Origin: Bacteroidota bacterium
GTDB lineage: Bacteria > Bacteroidota > Ignavibacteria > UBA10030 > UBA8401
Direction: 5' to 3'
Length of the DNA stretch: 39,112 nt
Assembly (NCBI GenBank): GCA_019455105.1
Contig: JACFMZ010000015.1
Location: 1-39,112, forward strand
The notes beneath the pieces are model-generated. The model worked only from the letters and a program-made list of their open reading frames with translations, did not search any database and was not told the origin of the DNA. A program made the translations under genes and the position numbers. Shown here piece by piece: positions 23,132 to 31,058 of the stretch; positions within the stretch are counted from its first letter, which is position 1, and each line of letters starts with the position of its first letter.

Positions 23132-23665
23132 ATGCAAACCTCAACAGAAAAACCAACAACATTCCGCACCGGTGAAACCGTAAAATGGCAGGAAGCAGAT
23201 TATGCAGACTTCCCGCAATCCGATGGATGGCAGCCGAAATACACGATCAGCGGAGCTGAAGGATCAAAGGAACTTGTTGGTGCATTCGCAGACGGATCGT
23301 GGACGTACACACTGACGGCAGCGAATAATGATCTTCCGGTCGGTGACTATGTTTTGTACGGCGTAGCGGAAAAAGGTACCGGTGCATCCAAAGAAGTCTA
23401 TCCGCTCAACGCCACAGCAACATCACTCACGGTGATGCTCGGACTTGCTACGGCAATTGAAACAGAGATTCGCACACACCCGCAAAAAGCAATTGCACTG
23501 ATCGAAGAACTCATCGAAAGTTTTCTCACGGATGGAATTCAATCTGCAACGATTCTCGGTCGCACATATACACGCGAAAACTTGAACGACCTCTATCTAT
23601 TACGAAATAGATACAAACGACAGGTGAACGGTTCACCAATGAAAACAATTCCGGTGGAATGGTGA
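23132..23665 (+). CDS. gpW-like head-tail connector with extra N-terminal beta domain
   Basis: I start at the ATG at 23132 (MQTSTEKPTTFRTGETVKWQ), giving 177 residues; the open frame further upstream has no support. The first 105 residues look like a beta-sandwich or Ig-like domain (PKYTISGAEGSKELVGAFAD, YTLTAANNDLPVGDYVLYG). The C-terminal part, ESFLTDGIQSATILGRTYTR followed by ENLNDLYLLRNRY, matches the compact gpW head-tail joining protein, which binds the portal after DNA filling. Its place between terminase and portal agrees with lambda gene order. Confidence 0.75.
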   Translation: MQTSTEKPTTFRTGETVKWQEADYADFPQSDGWQPKYTISGAEGSKELVGAFADGSWTYTLTAANNDLPVGDYVLYGVAEKGTGASKEVYPLNATATSLTVMLGLATAIETEIRTHPQKAIALIEELIESFLTDGIQSATILGRTYTRENLNDLYLLRNRYKRQVNGSPMKTIPVEW

Positions 23666-25278
23666 TGAAAATTCCTTGGTTCGGAAAATCTCGGAAAGCA
23701 GCGCAACAAACAAAACGAACGAACAACGGTCGGTCGTTCGAAGCAGTACAAATTAATCGCCTGACAAAAGATTTTTCCGAAATGAACGCATCCATCAATG
23801 CGGATATTCGTGCAGGCGGTGATCGTCTTCGTAAGCTCGCCCGGCAAATGTATGAAAACTCTTCACACGCACGCCGATGGGTAGATTTGTATGTCATTAA
23901 CGTGATTGGAGAAAACGGACACATACTGCAATCCGATATAAAAATTCCGGAAGAAGATCCGACAACGAATGAAGTGATTGAAGTATCAGACGATGTAAAA
24001 AATAATCTCATCGAAACAGCGTGGGCAGAATGGTCGAAAGCGGAACAGTGTTCGGTAACGCAGATACAATCATTTGCAACAATGCAGAAAATATGGGCAC
24101 GTCACAAATCCCGCGATGGAGAAATATTTATTCGTCGTGTAATCGATCCGTCGTCAAAGTATGGATTACGATTGCAGACAATTCCACCGGAACTCATACC
24201 GGAAAGTTACAATGAGATATTACCGAATGGAAATACAATCTTGTGCGGAATTGAATTTAATGAATGGCGTAAACCGGTAGCGTATTACGTCAGTAAAAAT
24301 AAGGTAGCGCAGGATATGTGGGGAGTAACATCAATTGCAGGAGATCTTGAACGTATTCCGGCATCGGAAATGATTCATTGGTTCGATCCGGATTTCTCGA
24401 ATCAATCACGTGGATATACACGCATGGCAAATGTCATTCTGATGCTCACGTGGTTGAAGGATTACAATCGAGCATCAGTATTAAATGCAAAATTCTCTGC
24501 GCGGAAACTTGGATTCTTGCGCGACATTACACCGGAAGATCCATCAGAGACATTCAGCAGCGATAAAGAATCAAGTGAAACGACAGAGAGTGCAGATGGA
24601 CAAACGCAGTCAACGCAAAATCGTCCGGCAGTATCGGGCGAAGAGTTGACATTCACGTATATCGGAAATACACAGCTCGAAAAGTGGGATCCGCAATATC
24701 CGCACCCGCAGCATGAAATGTTCAATCGGGTTGCACTCCGCGATATCGCCATCGGGTTGAATGTAGCGTATTGTTCGCTGGCCGGAGATTACAGCAATTC
24801 CACATGGTCAAGCGCACGCACAGAGTTGGATGTTGAACGTAACAACTGGTTGCATGAACAGCAGATCATGATTGATACCGTTGATACAAAAATATTCACA
24901 TGGTGGTTGGAACTTGCACTACTCAAACGCGCAATCGGAACATTTACTTTTCGTGACTACGACCGTCTTAACAAACCGTATTTCTACGGTCCGCGGTGGG
25001 AGTATATCAATCCGGTGGATGAATCGAATGCATTGCGAAGCGATCTCGAAGCGCAGTTCATTTCGCCGTTTGATGTTGCAGCAAAAAAAGGAAAACGTCT
25101 CGAGGATGTCTATCGGGATATCAATGCAGCGGCAAAATTGCGAAAGAAGTTCAACATCACGGAACCGACCTATGGAGCAACAGCGAACAAAGCGACAGGA
25201 ATGGAACCGTCACAAACAAAACCGGCAGCTGAACCGGCAGCACAAGAACAGCAAAATGGAGTAACTGCAAATGCCTAA
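23659..25278 (+). CDS. Portal protein, lambda GpB type
   Basis: A 539-residue protein. NRLTKDFSEMNASINADIRA, LRKLARQMYENSSHARRWVD and WSKAEQCSVTQIQSFATMQK are typical of lambda-family portals, as are GEIFIRRVID and the late block AGDYSNSTWSSARTELDVER. Twelve copies form the channel through which DNA enters and leaves the capsid. ATG at 23659 overlaps the connector gene by 7 bases; a third codon ATG at 23665 (MKIPWFGK) is an equal option. A Ser/Glu/Gln-rich insert lies around residues 297-325. Confidence 0.92.
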   Translation: MVMKIPWFGKSRKAAQQTKRTNNGRSFEAVQINRLTKDFSEMNASINADIRAGGDRLRKLARQMYENSSHARRWVDLYVINVIGENGHILQSDIKIPEEDPTTNEVIEVSDDVKNNLIETAWAEWSKAEQCSVTQIQSFATMQKIWARHKSRDGEIFIRRVIDPSSKYGLRLQTIPPELIPESYNEILPNGNTILCGIEFNEWRKPVAYYVSKNKVAQDMWGVTSIAGDLERIPASEMIHWFDPDFSNQSRGYTRMANVILMLTWLKDYNRASVLNAKFSARKLGFLRDITPEDPSETFSSDKESSETTESADGQTQSTQNRPAVSGEELTFTYIGNTQLEKWDPQYPHPQHEMFNRVALRDIAIGLNVAYCSLAGDYSNSTWSSARTELDVERNNWLHEQQIMIDTVDTKIFTWWLELALLKRAIGTFTFRDYDRLNKPYFYGPRWEYINPVDESNALRSDLEAQFISPFDVAAKKGKRLEDVYRDINAAAKLRKKFNITEPTYGATANKATGMEPSQTKPAAEPAAQEQQNGVTANA

Positions 25279-27370
25279 AAATATTTTGAAAGAAAAAGGA
25301 ATCGAAGTTCGTGAGATGCCGGTGATGCCGGAAAGTTACAACGAACAAGACCACTCATTCGAAGTAATCGCATCAACCGAAACACCGGTGCAGGTCATTG
25401 ATTGGGAACGTTGGGCAATCATTGACGAAGTATTGCTTGCAAGCGGAAGAAATCTTCCCGGGAATGCGGAACAAGTTCCGTTGTTAGATACGCACGATCG
25501 CTTTTCCGTTGAATCAATTCTCGGATCGGCAAGGGAATGGCGTACGGAAAAGAAAAATCAAACCATATCACGGATTGTCATGTCGAGCACAGAAGAGGGT
25601 GCAAGCGCGGAAGTGAAGATCCGTGAAAAACATTTGACGGATGTTTCGGTAGGGTATACGGTCAATAAATCGGTGTGGGTAGAAGAAAATCAATCTACAT
25701 CGATCGAAGGAAAGACATTCAAAGGACCGATCAAGGTCGTAACGGATTGGACGGTGAGGGAACTGTCACTTGTTCCGATCGGTGCAGATCAATTGGCAAA
25801 GTTTCGCGGAATGCGTGCTGCCGAATTAGGGCTTCCGGAAAATGCTAGCGACGATGAGATACGAAAACAAATTCAGCAAAACAATCCACAACAAAAAAGA
25901 AAGGAATCTACAATGGATCCCGAATTAGTAAAACTGCAAGAGCAGTTGAAACAAATGGAAGCCCGCCTGGCAGTAATGGAAGTCGACAAGCAGACGGCAA
26001 AATCAGAATTAGAAGTTGCGAAACGCGCAGCGGAAGACATCAAAGAAATTCTTAGCATCGCAGCACGGTACTCAGAAACGCCCGGGGTGATGGAATTGGC
26101 AAAGGCAGCGGTGGAAGATGAGAAACGATCCGTGCAGAAGTTCACACTCGATGTGCTCGAGAAAGTTCGCACAGCTCCGACGCCGATTCCGGGAAAAGAG
26201 CAGGAGATTCGTGTTGACGGATCCGGAATGATGTCTTTCGGTGTAAAGCCGTGGCAGAAACGTGCAGTAAAATATCTCAATGCCACAACGCTTGAGGCAA
26301 AAGGGCAGAAAGAGCGCTCGGCATTATTGTTCACCGAAATTCGTACCGAAGTTTCAAAGATGTCCGACGTTCAAAAGAACGACGAACTTCGCGAAGCTGC
26401 ACAAATGATTGTCAATTCCGGGCTTGGAAAGATGCAGCAATACCGATTATTGTCATCGTTATCATCCGCTGCCGGGGGTGCGCTTGTTCCGACACCGTTA
26501 CTGGCAGAAGTGTTCATTGAAGTTGAAAAATGGGGAGTTGCGCGACGCTACTTCCGTCCGATCTCTATGGTTGGTCCGGGTGATACGTTGAATCTTGATT
26601 CGCTCACCACAGAAGCAATTTCATACTGGGTGGCACAAGGTGATAATATCACCGCTTCCGACGTTGCATTCGGTCAAACATCGCTCACCGTGAAAAAACT
26701 TGCAGCGATCACATCCTGGTCATCCGAACTGCCGGAAGATTCTGCGATCGCATTGCTTCCGATCGTGGTCGATTCGATTGCCCGCGCAATCCGCAAAAAA
26801 GAAGACCTTGCAGGGTTTATCGGTGATGGAACCGTGACATACGGATCGTTCACCGGTATGTTGAACTTTGCCGGGAAAGTGACAGTCATGGCAGCTGGTA
26901 AGACGGCATTTTCGAATGCTGACGCAGATGATTATCGCGCTGTTCGTGATTCCGTGAATATCGATTTCCGTGACGGTGCAATGTGGTTCTTGTCTCCCGA
27001 ATCTGTTTCCGGTTTGGAAGGATTGAAAGACCTTCAGGGAAATTACATTTACCGCGCACCGGCAGCTGGTCTGCCCGCAATGTTGTGGGGATATCCGATT
27101 GCTGATTCCGTCGGTATCAACGCATTGACACAAACAAGCGCAGTTTCCACCAAGTTTGCGATCTTCGGAAATCCGCAGAACATCTTGATGGGAATGAAAC
27201 GCGAGATTGAATTCTACGCATCGCGAGAAGGGATCCTGCAGAATGGCGCAGGAACGATCATTCTCAACGCACTGCAGGCAGATGCGGAGATTCTTCGCGC
27301 AACAGAGCGCGTTGGCTTCAAAGGTGTCCGGGCAAACTCGCTTGGCGTCTTAAAGACAGCTGCTGTCTGA
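25271..27370 (+). CDS. Fused prohead protease-scaffold-major capsid protein
   Basis: A 699-residue protein in three parts. Residues 1-190 are an HK97-type prohead protease with H75 in LLDTHDR and S126 in LTDVSVGYTV. Residues about 215-290 are a coiled-coil scaffold (MDPELVKLQEQLKQMEARLA onward). From about 325 to the end is an HK97-fold major capsid protein (AAGGALVPTPLLAEVFIEVE, GDTLNLDSLTTEAISYWVAQ, GFIGDGTVTYGSFTGMLN). The protease should cut away the front part during maturation. An internal ATG at codon 215 with its own ribosome site could yield scaffold-capsid alone. Overlaps the portal gene by 8 bases. Confidence 0.93.
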   Translation: MPKNILKEKGIEVREMPVMPESYNEQDHSFEVIASTETPVQVIDWERWAIIDEVLLASGRNLPGNAEQVPLLDTHDRFSVESILGSAREWRTEKKNQTISRIVMSSTEEGASAEVKIREKHLTDVSVGYTVNKSVWVEENQSTSIEGKTFKGPIKVVTDWTVRELSLVPIGADQLAKFRGMRAAELGLPENASDDEIRKQIQQNNPQQKRKESTMDPELVKLQEQLKQMEARLAVMEVDKQTAKSELEVAKRAAEDIKEILSIAARYSETPGVMELAKAAVEDEKRSVQKFTLDVLEKVRTAPTPIPGKEQEIRVDGSGMMSFGVKPWQKRAVKYLNATTLEAKGQKERSALLFTEIRTEVSKMSDVQKNDELREAAQMIVNSGLGKMQQYRLLSSLSSAAGGALVPTPLLAEVFIEVEKWGVARRYFRPISMVGPGDTLNLDSLTTEAISYWVAQGDNITASDVAFGQTSLTVKKLAAITSWSSELPEDSAIALLPIVVDSIARAIRKKEDLAGFIGDGTVTYGSFTGMLNFAGKVTVMAAGKTAFSNADADDYRAVRDSVNIDFRDGAMWFLSPESVSGLEGLKDLQGNYIYRAPAAGLPAMLWGYPIADSVGINALTQTSAVSTKFAIFGNPQNILMGMKREIEFYASREGILQNGAGTIILNALQADAEILRATERVGFKGVRANSLGVLKTAAV
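25901..25915 (+). promoter_or_regulatory. Internal ribosome site inside the capsid fusion gene
   Basis: AAGGA at 25901-25905 stands seven bases before an in-frame ATG (25913), codon 215, precisely at the junction between protease and scaffold. It would give a 485-residue scaffold-capsid product. Confidence 0.7.
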
Positions 27371-27382
27371 TCATCGTAGTAA

Positions 27383-27414
27383 CCTGAGCGCTCTCACCGG
27401 CGCTCAGGAGTTTT
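27383..27414 (+). terminator. Hairpin terminator after the capsid gene
   Basis: CCTGAGCGC (27383-27391) pairs with GCGCTCAGG (27400-27408), 9 bp and an 8-base loop, followed by AGTTTT. The T run is short, so read-through into the next genes is likely; it may serve to reduce downstream expression relative to capsid. Confidence 0.65.
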
Positions 27415-27454
27415 ACAATTCACTAAATCGATAACAAAATTTGGAATGAACATT

Positions 27455-27607
27455 ATGGCAAAGCAAAAAGTAACTCTCGCGAAAGAATATCGCTTTATGA
27501 ACGGAAAAGAAGTTGTTGTTATTCCGGCAAATAAAGAGGTCGAACTTGACGATGCACAGCTCAAGAATATCGACAAGAAAGATATCGTCACGGACGAAAA
27601 AAAGTAG
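27455..27607 (+). CDS. 50-residue protein downstream of capsid
   Basis: ATG at 27455 (with GGA upstream; an in-frame ATG at 27446 would add three residues) gives MAKQKVTLAKEYRFMNGKEV and ends IDKKDIVTDEKK. Strand-rich and charged. Small genes after the capsid gene often encode decoration or head-completion proteins; nothing specific is recognised. Confidence 0.6.
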   Translation: MAKQKVTLAKEYRFMNGKEVVVIPANKEVELDDAQLKNIDKKDIVTDEKK

Positions 27608-27610
27608 CTA

Positions 27611-27632
27611 AGCAGAGAAAGTATTCTCTGCT
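27611..27632 (+). repeat. 9-bp hairpin between small head genes
   Basis: AGCAGAGAA (27611-27619) and TTCTCTGCT (27624-27632) pair around AGTA. No U-tract follows. A smaller stem, GTCAC/GTGAC (27663-27676), stands just before the next ribosome site. Confidence 0.55.
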
Positions 27633-27688
27633 CGACGAGCAAATTATCAATAAATAATTTCAGTCACGAATGTGACGGAAAGGAACGT

Positions 27689-27994
27689 ATGAAAAGTAAA
27701 TTTTTGATTCTTCTGCCGGTACTCATCATGGTGATGTTGTTTTCGCCGTTGGCGCAGGCGCAGACATCGAACTACGCGGATCCAAACGGAGTTCCGCAAT
27801 ATTTGTGGTATAGTCAAACCCCGAGCGATAATTCCGTATATCGCGGAAAGATTGACACGCTATCAGAAGTGCCGCTTGGCGGGTGCGCAGAATCTTTCCT
27901 GCCTTATTACGTGCAGCGATACGATGAAAGCAACCTTGTATTTCGATTACAAAGAACTCGGACGAACGACATGGACGGCAGGATATACCGATAG
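27689..27994 (+). CDS. Exported protein, front half of a frame-disrupted gene
   Basis: Good ribosome site (AAAGGA) before ATG 27689. Residues 1-24 are a clear signal peptide (MKSKFLILLPVLIMVMLFSP, then LAQAQ), followed by SNYADPNGVPQYLWYSQTPS and DTLSEVPLGG. After about residue 80 the frame turns unlikely (RLQRTRTNDMDGRIYR) while the +1 frame becomes protein-like. The gene is therefore probably one 160-residue protein split by a frameshift, either a mutation, a base-call error or programmed. A phage structural operon encoding a secreted protein is unusual. Confidence 0.65.
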   Translation: MKSKFLILLPVLIMVMLFSPLAQAQTSNYADPNGVPQYLWYSQTPSDNSVYRGKIDTLSEVPLGGCAESFLPYYVQRYDESNLVFRLQRTRTNDMDGRIYR

Positions 27995-28169
27995 TATCAT
28001 TGCTGAAAAAGATACGATCATAGAAATTCCCATACGAACATCGACGCTAAATAGATTACCGATCTTTTCAGGGAAATATCGTTTGAGAGTATCACAGCAT
28101 AGTACAGCAACCCCGTCGGATTATGATTCAAGTTCAACGTACACACAAAAATGGATTTGGAAACCGTAA
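27924..28169 (+). CDS. Rear half of the frame-disrupted exported protein
   Basis: ATG at 27924 would give 81 residues, but the frame more probably continues the preceding gene: MKATLYFDYKELGRTTWTAG, YTDSIIAEKDTIIEIPIRTS and SGKYRLRVSQHSTATPSDYD form a beta-rich domain like those of decoration or Ig-type proteins. No own ribosome site. Joining the frames requires a +1 change between roughly 27905 and 27935. Confidence 0.55.
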   Translation: MKATLYFDYKELGRTTWTAGYTDSIIAEKDTIIEIPIRTSTLNRLPIFSGKYRLRVSQHSTATPSDYDSSSTYTQKWIWKP

Positions 28170-28200
28170 GGAGGAGCGGTGAATAACCGCTCCAATTTTT
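28168..28200 (+). promoter_or_regulatory. Ribosome site bridged to its start codon by a hairpin
   Basis: AAGGA (28168-28172) is followed by an 8-bp hairpin, GGAGCGGT (28173-28180) with ACCGCTCC (28186-28193), then AATTTTT and ATG at 28201. With the hairpin formed, the effective spacing is seven bases. The same hairpin plus T run could also act as a weak terminator. Confidence 0.55.
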
Positions 28201-28506
28201 ATGGATACAATAACACCATTTCTAACACATAACCCATTTGCAGAAACCGTTTCCATAACGCTGGAAGGTGAACAAGCAAAATCCGTGAGATGCATTTGGA
28301 ATGAACCGTATCAACTGACAATTGTGCAAGGGGTAGGTTTTCAAAATAGTTTTCCAAATGGGTTATTTGCCAGCAATGATGTTGATGGAATAAATGATAA
28401 AGCAACAATGGTCCGTAACGGAGTAACATATTATGTCATGGAAGTGCAGCCGGACGGAACAGGAATGACAACAATTATTTTCTCAAAAGATTCGCCACAA
28501 CAATAA
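28201..28506 (+). CDS. Head-tail joining protein (gpFII-like)
   Basis: A 101-residue protein. MDTITPFLTHNPFAETVSIT and the closing YYVMEVQPDGTGMTTIIFS match the small head-tail attachment family (lambda gpFII type), a beta-barrel that forms part of the connector between head and tail. Placement after the capsid genes and before the tail terminator fits. The ATG has no close ribosome site, but see the bridged site upstream. Confidence 0.7.
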   Translation: MDTITPFLTHNPFAETVSITLEGEQAKSVRCIWNEPYQLTIVQGVGFQNSFPNGLFASNDVDGINDKATMVRNGVTYYVMEVQPDGTGMTTIIFSKDSPQQ

Positions 28507-28509
28507 AGT

Positions 28510-28971
28510 ATGGCAGCGACCGATAAACGGCAATTAATTGTCGAACACATAAAAGCAACACTAACAACGATACGAACGAGTGCCGGATATTACACGAACA
28601 TTGGTGCGAAAGTAACGGAAGGGAAAACAAATCCGTTTGACAGCGATCGTGTTGATGGTGTAGATATGATAGATACGAATGATGTCATTGTAACAACAAC
28701 GGAATCGGAAGAAATAGAAAATCATTCCATAGAGATTACAATAAGGACAATTGCAAAATCGCCTCTCACACCAGAAGTAGCGCGAAAACAAATTGCGGAT
28801 GTAAGAAAAGCTATGAAGGCATTAGAAAATGATGAATGGTGGATGCAAAATGTGACTCGCTGGAGCAACACAAGCAATACGTTCGAGATTGAACAGGCAG
28901 AAGTGAAAATCATAGGAACAGAGTTACAATTTACAATAGAATGCAATACACTTGCACTCGAGGAAAATTAA
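28510..28971 (+). CDS. Tail terminator/completion protein (gpU-like)
   Basis: A 153-residue protein. RQLIVEHIKATLTTIRTSAG, HSIEITIRTIAKSPLTPEVA, KQIADVRKAMKALENDEWWM and the closing AEVKIIGTELQFTIECNT follow the alpha-beta order of phage tail terminator proteins, where a mid-protein strand pair and a late strand pair surround a helix. It would cap the tail tube and join to the head. By position, directly before the tail tube, this is the expected gene. Confidence 0.65.
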   Translation: MAATDKRQLIVEHIKATLTTIRTSAGYYTNIGAKVTEGKTNPFDSDRVDGVDMIDTNDVIVTTTESEEIENHSIEITIRTIAKSPLTPEVARKQIADVRKAMKALENDEWWMQNVTRWSNTSNTFEIEQAEVKIIGTELQFTIECNTLALEEN

Positions 28972-29007
28972 GAAATTTTATCAAATACTTTTTGAAAGGA
29001 AAACGCT

Positions 29008-29586
29008 ATGCCTACCGGAACTTTAGGTCGTGATCGCAATAAATTTTCAAACAAAGGCGGTGGAATATTAAAGATTGAAGAAATTGTTGCGAGTGGTTCA
29101 GCACAAACAATGAAATTTCTTTCGTATCTCAATGAATCCGGATTGAACATCGATCCGCGCATGACTGAGTTTCGCGGGGAAGAAGGATTGTTATGGAATA
29201 TCATTTCTTCAGGTGAAGTATGGAAGTGGAATTCCGTATTAGCTCAGGTTGGTGCGGACGAAATCAACTATCTGCGTCAATACGATAAATATTTTCATCT
29301 GTATTACAAATCAGCACCCCGCTTGGATGGTTACGTTCAAGAAATTTACATTCCGCTTGTGAAAATCACGTCTCCTCTGGATTTGAAGTTCAAGAACGAA
29401 GCGCGAAATCTTCCGGTAGAATTCACAGCATTATCACCCAAAGCTGCATTGGCGGTAACACCGAATGCTTTAAGTATTGTCGAAGATGCACAAGGAAACA
29501 TTCCTTACGGCGTTATCTATGAATCCAACAATCCTGTCGGTGAAGTAACGACACAGGTTGGAACAATCTATTCCACAATTGTTTAA
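29008..29586 (+). CDS. Major tail tube protein (copy 1)
   Basis: A 192-residue protein with an AAAGGA ribosome site. The opening MPTGTLGRDRNKFSNKGGGI shares its pattern with the next gene. The beta-rich body and position between tail terminator and chaperones identify it as a tail tube protein, which stacks as hexamers around the tape measure. No cysteine or signal. Family by context and paralogy, not by a named motif. Confidence 0.7.
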   Translation: MPTGTLGRDRNKFSNKGGGILKIEEIVASGSAQTMKFLSYLNESGLNIDPRMTEFRGEEGLLWNIISSGEVWKWNSVLAQVGADEINYLRQYDKYFHLYYKSAPRLDGYVQEIYIPLVKITSPLDLKFKNEARNLPVEFTALSPKAALAVTPNALSIVEDAQGNIPYGVIYESNNPVGEVTTQVGTIYSTIV

Positions 29587-29614
29587 TTCGTTCCCATAAG
29601 AAAGGAATACAATT

Positions 29615-30787
29615 ATGGGATTATTACAAGCACGAAATAGATTCAGCACCAAGGGACTCGGCAATTTACAGGTTCGGGAAGTATATCCTACAAATGATGC
29701 TGAATACATCAATGCCGGAATTCTTGATCAGGAAGGATCCGAAATTCAAGATGTTGTAGATCAAATATCGATCTATGATGAAGAAGGAAAAGTGCAGGAT
29801 GTCTTATTCGATAATGTAGGATCACGTTTTGTAACCAATTTGAAACAGGTCGGACTTGATGAATGGAACTATATTCGTAATGCGATTACAAAGCGGCACT
29901 CCATTCGATATTCCGGATTGATGAATCCAACTATCTTCCAATACTTTTGCTTTGAACAAGGGCAGATTATTCCAAAGACGGATAGAAAATTCAACGCAGA
30001 TCAAAAATTGCCGTTTGAATATTTGGGAGTAAATAAAGATACGGATGGTTTCGAAACGCCGGATTATTACGTTGTGGAAACGCAAGGAAGAATTCGTGTA
30101 GAGAACTTGCAGTTCTGGCTTTCACCACGTCGTGTGGATTATCCCGGTAATGGCACAGCAAAGGTGATAGATGTTTCAGGATTTGCCCGGCATGGTGATC
30201 TGAATTCAGATTACTCGAGTATTTGGAAAGAAGGAACTCCAGACGCATTTCTCGAATTCGATGGTGTGAACGATCTTCTCAACTGTGGAAACATCCTTAA
30301 CGACAACGGAACCAAAGATCGGCACTTTGAAATATGGATTAAGATTCCGGCTGCCGATGCGTCATCAGTGGTAATCTTCGGAAAGAAATCGGCTTATTCC
30401 GACGTAAGTGCGGGATATTATCTTGTTCGTAACTCTTCAAACAAAATTCTGTTCAATCTTGCCGATGGAACAAATAAAGCAGAAGCTGTTTCCGTTGCAA
30501 ACGTGTTGCAAAACATTCCTACTCATGTGGCAATAACCATTGATCGCAATGGAATGATGCAGGTATATCTCAATGGTGCAGCGTCGGGAGTTCCTGTCTC
30601 ATGTGCTTCAGTTGCATCGGGAAACAACAATGCAAATTTTCAAGTTGCAAATATCGCATCGCAATTCGGCAATCTCATTATGAGTGATATCAAAGCGTAT
30701 GAATACTCTGCCGGTGAACTGCCATCCGATATTGCAACAATCATTCAGCGCCATTACAATGCGGAGAAGATGTATTATGGACTCTAA
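29615..30787 (+). CDS. Tail tube paralogue with a LamG-like C-terminal domain
   Basis: A 390-residue protein. Residues 1-165 resemble the gene before (RNRFSTKGLGNLQVREVYPT; compare RNKFSNKGGGILKIEE). From about 195 on, a concanavalin/LamG-type fold is visible: FDGVNDLLNCGNILNDNGTK, FEIWIKIPAADASSVVIFGK, and the hallmark HVAITIDRNGMMQVYLNG. Such domains bind carbohydrates or decorate tails. It may be a minor tube subunit presenting the domain on the tail surface. Confidence 0.75.
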   Translation: MGLLQARNRFSTKGLGNLQVREVYPTNDAEYINAGILDQEGSEIQDVVDQISIYDEEGKVQDVLFDNVGSRFVTNLKQVGLDEWNYIRNAITKRHSIRYSGLMNPTIFQYFCFEQGQIIPKTDRKFNADQKLPFEYLGVNKDTDGFETPDYYVVETQGRIRVENLQFWLSPRRVDYPGNGTAKVIDVSGFARHGDLNSDYSSIWKEGTPDAFLEFDGVNDLLNCGNILNDNGTKDRHFEIWIKIPAADASSVVIFGKKSAYSDVSAGYYLVRNSSNKILFNLADGTNKAEAVSVANVLQNIPTHVAITIDRNGMMQVYLNGAASGVPVSCASVASGNNNANFQVANIASQFGNLIMSDIKAYEYSAGELPSDIATIIQRHYNAEKMYYGL

Positions 30788-31058
30788 AGAAAAGCGATAT
30801 GTCGTAGCTGAGCCGGAAACATTGAAGAAGTTATTTCCGAATTATACCGGAAATGATGTTCGTTCATCATTGGATCAAAAACTTTCCATCTATGAGGTAA
30901 ATCTTACCGCGCAGGAAATTGAAAATCTTGAACGCCGGAACGATTGCGATTGCTTTACGCATGAAGAAATTCTCGGTTTGCTTAACGGGCCGGAATCGGC
31001 AGGAGTATGGTATCCGTTGCCGGGAGAATCTGAATCCAAAGAGGAAACGAATGAATAA
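30777..31058 (+). CDS. 93-residue tail-region protein
   Basis: I start at the ATG at 30777 (MDSKEKRYVVAEPETLKKLF), overlapping the tube paralogue by 11 bases. LTAQEIENLERRNDCDCFTH and EEILGLLNG are helical; the end is acidic. Position between tube and chaperone suggests a small tail-assembly factor. No family recognised. Confidence 0.6.
   Translation: MDSKEKRYVVAEPETLKKLFPNYTGNDVRSSLDQKLSIYEVNLTAQEIENLERRNDCDCFTHEEILGLLNGPESAGVWYPLPGESESKEETNE

Noticed and set aside
27394..27642. Minus-strand open frame after the capsid gene
   Set aside because: It is the antisense of the 50-residue gene at 27455 and runs through the terminator hairpin; no start signal.
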